A stretch of DNA of 5,510 bases, taken from Planctomycetota bacterium (lineage in GTDB: Bacteria; Planctomycetota; UBA8108). The stretch spans positions 1 to 5,510 of the forward strand of contig JAFGKN010000289.1 of assembly GCA_016928605.1 (NCBI GenBank), written 5' to 3'. Shown piece by piece: positions 4,049 to 5,510 of this stretch; positions within the stretch are counted from its first letter, which is position 1, and every line of letters starts with the position of its first letter. Made by a program: the position numbers and the translations under genes. The notes under the pieces are model-generated. The model ran no database searches. It was not told where the DNA came from and was given only the letters and a program-made list of their open reading frames with translations.

Positions 4049-5473
4049 TCACCTCGCCTTCGGCCTCTCGTGGATCGTGTTGCCCTCGATGTCGCGCCAC
4101 TGGAGCGCGGCCGGCGTCTCCGTCGCGGCGGCGAAGCGCTCGAGGTAGAAGAGCGTCGGCTCCGCGATGTGCTGGTTGTTGAGGAACGGCTCCGTGTAGC
4201 GGATGGCGCCGTAGAACTTCTTGTCGATGTGATGCTCCTGGCTGACGATGTTGTCCCAGTCGACTCCCTCGGTCAGGAAGCCGTGCGGCCCGTAGTGGTG
4301 CTTGGCTGCGGCGCGGAGGATCGTCAGGCCGTCGACGATGTACTCGCGGCTCATGCGGGGATCCTCCGCCGACGTGTCCTGAGCCGCCTCGAAGTAGGCG
4401 AGCGCCGCCTCCGCGTTCTCCCACAGGTACGAGGTGTTCCAGGAGCGCTCCATGTAGAGCAGCCCCTTCGTCGCCACTCCGTTGCGGTCCTCGTGCATCT
4501 TGAACCGCTCGAGGCCGTCGAGACAGCGGCGGTAGGCGAACTCGCGCACCGAGGCGTCGCCGAGGAGACGCGACGCCAGCAGGAGCGTTCGAAATGCCAC
4601 GGAGTAGGCGACGTTCTCGTGCGGGTCGTAGGTGTCGTGGTTGATGCTGCCGAAGATGCCGCCGGCCTTCATGAAGACCTGCACCTTGTCGGCGACCTGC
4701 CTCCGGTAGTCGCCGAGCCCTTTCCGCGTCAGGGCCGCCTGGAGCTGGATGATGAAGAGACCGTCGGCGGACGTCTGCCAGAAGCGGTCATCGCCACCCT
4801 CCGGAGTCTTCCGGAACACCTCGCCGCTGGGGGCGCAGCGCCGCGGGAACCAGCCGTTGGGAACCGAGCGGACGTTCTTTCGGATCCACTCCGCGCACCG
4901 CACAGCCGCGCCCCGCATCCGGCTGGCGCGGGGATCCGGATCGATCGCGTCGGCGAAGATCAGGAGCTGGAAGGCGATCTTGGCCATCGACCCGGGGCAG
5001 AACCAGTCCGACTTGTGCTTGTAGTTGAGGCAGAGCTCGCCGGTCGCGGTATCGCGATAGCCGCGGATGAATCCCGTCTCCTCGTCGATGAAGCCGCTCT
5101 CGAGGATGTGGTCCAGGATCGAAAGCGCCTTCTGCATCCACTCCTCATCCTCGAGAAAGCGGCCGAGGCGGTAGATCTCGCACGCTCCTCCCACCGCGTT
5201 GGCCGCCCAGCCGGGCCCCTCGAGGTTGCCAAAGTCGTGCCATCCCATCACCGTGCCCTCGGGGTCGACGAAGCTCGAGATCGAGGCGAGGTGCCCCTGC
5301 TCCGTCTCGCGCAGGGTCTTGTTCAGCGTGAACCGGATCGAGTCGATGCTCGAGTCGACGATGGTGTAGCGCGGGTTCTCGGGGACGTGGAAGTCGAGGT
5401 GGCGAAACTCGCTCCGGTCAGGGCCGGGCGCCGCGGACGACAGGAGAACCAGGCAGAGGACGGGAGCGTTCAT
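4049..5473 (-). CDS. Exported (alpha/alpha)-barrel protein, six-hairpin glycosidase-like
   Basis: A 474-residue protein. Residues 1-17 (MNAPVLCLVLLSSAAPG) form a short hydrophobic leader lacking the usual Lys/Arg, probably a weak Sec signal; no lipobox Cys is suitably placed. The body is mostly alternating helices with aromatic, acidic turns: GWHDFGNLEGPGWAANAVGG (77-96), DEEWMQKALSILDHILESGF (109-128), SDWFCPGSMAKIAFQLLIFA (155-174), DDRFWQTSADGLFIIQLQAA (228-247), INHDTYDPHENVAYSVAF (277-294), and RSWNTSYLWENAEAALAYFE (343-362). This repeated helix-hairpin pattern is typical of the six-hairpin glycosidase and related epimerase/lyase folds. I cannot name a family or catalytic residues, so the substrate is unknown; a poly- or oligosaccharide is likely. 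The start is secure: an in-frame TGA lies three codons before the ATG at 5471-5473, and GGAGG (complement of 5484-5488) lies ten bases upstream. Confidence 0.8.
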   Translation of the reverse strand: MNAPVLCLVLLSSAAPGPDRSEFRHLDFHVPENPRYTIVDSSIDSIRFTLNKTLRETEQGHLASISSFVDPEGTVMGWHDFGNLEGPGWAANAVGGACEIYRLGRFLEDEEWMQKALSILDHILESGFIDEETGFIRGYRDTATGELCLNYKHKSDWFCPGSMAKIAFQLLIFADAIDPDPRASRMRGAAVRCAEWIRKNVRSVPNGWFPRRCAPSGEVFRKTPEGGDDRFWQTSADGLFIIQLQAALTRKGLGDYRRQVADKVQVFMKAGGIFGSINHDTYDPHENVAYSVAFRTLLLASRLLGDASVREFAYRRCLDGLERFKMHEDRNGVATKGLLYMERSWNTSYLWENAEAALAYFEAAQDTSAEDPRMSREYIVDGLTILRAAAKHHYGPHGFLTEGVDWDNIVSQEHHIDKKFYGAIRYTEPFLNNQHIAEPTLFYLERFAAATETPAALQWRDIEGNTIHERPKAR

Positions 5474-5483
5474 CGCGTTTCAA

Positions 5484-5488
5484 CCTCC
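5484..5488 (-). promoter_or_regulatory. Ribosome binding site of the glycosidase-like gene
   Basis: On the minus strand this is GGAGG, ten bases before the ATG at 5471-5473. Together with the in-frame TGA immediately before the ATG it fixes the start and confirms the unusually short leader peptide. Confidence 0.6.
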
Positions 5489-5510
5489 AGGCTACTGGCT
5501 GCCGACAGAC

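Noticed and set aside
3980..4058. Direct repeat ATCACCTCGCC at 3980-3990 and 4048-4058, the second copy covering the stop of the glycosidase-like gene
   Set aside because: A few repeated 11-mers are expected by chance in 5.5 kb, the offset of 68 is not in frame, and the flanks match only partially.
3601..4182. 193-codon rightward ORF across the intergenic gap
   Set aside because: It runs into the antisense of the glycosidase-like gene, has no ribosome site at its start, and its Pro/Arg/Ser-rich translation resembles no protein.

Overview
This is a GC-rich bacterial chromosome or metagenome window. No mobile element, CRISPR array, tRNA or rRNA is visible. Five protein-coding genes are well supported, one of them cut by the left edge. 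There is also one probable small gene and two speculative very small ORFs. The GC content, the pairing of an ECF-like sigma factor with a transmembrane Ser/Thr kinase, and the kinase's post-hinge 'LADD' segment are styles common in Planctomycetota, Verrucomicrobiota and related lineages. Acidobacteriota or another high-GC phylum cannot be excluded from sequence alone.

Left part, positions 1-2459: a divergent locus. A secreted protein with the beginning of a PEGA-type domain is read leftwards off the window edge. A three-gene unit is read rightwards: a sigma-70 family factor (375-1061), a membrane-anchored Ser/Thr protein kinase (1064-2248) and a small acidic conserved-looking protein (2265-2459). 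A good housekeeping-type promoter (TTGAAA, 16 nt, TATGAT) lies just before the sigma gene. The kinase has an N-terminal catalytic domain, one transmembrane helix and an outer C-terminal PEGA-like domain. No anti-sigma factor gene is present, so the likeliest arrangement is that the kinase senses something outside the membrane and controls the sigma factor, perhaps by phosphorylation. The divergent PEGA-type protein is a natural candidate target or partner. Coupling inside the unit is tight. The sigma stop overlaps an in-frame GTG before the kinase ATG. An eight-codon mini-ORF with its own Shine-Dalgarno sequence bridges the kinase stop and the small gene start through two successive ATGA overlaps.

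Right part, positions 2537-5473: two genes read leftwards. One is an aldo/keto reductase with an intact catalytic tetrad. The other is an exported protein that looks like an (alpha/alpha) barrel of the six-hairpin glycosidase type. The 465-base gap between them holds a structured element just upstream of the reductase, a GC-rich stem-loop just past the glycosidase-like gene, and a small TTG-initiated rightward ORF with coding-like base use that may or may not be real. An exported carbohydrate-active protein beside an oxidoreductase would fit sugar or glycan processing, but the gap means they need not be one operon.
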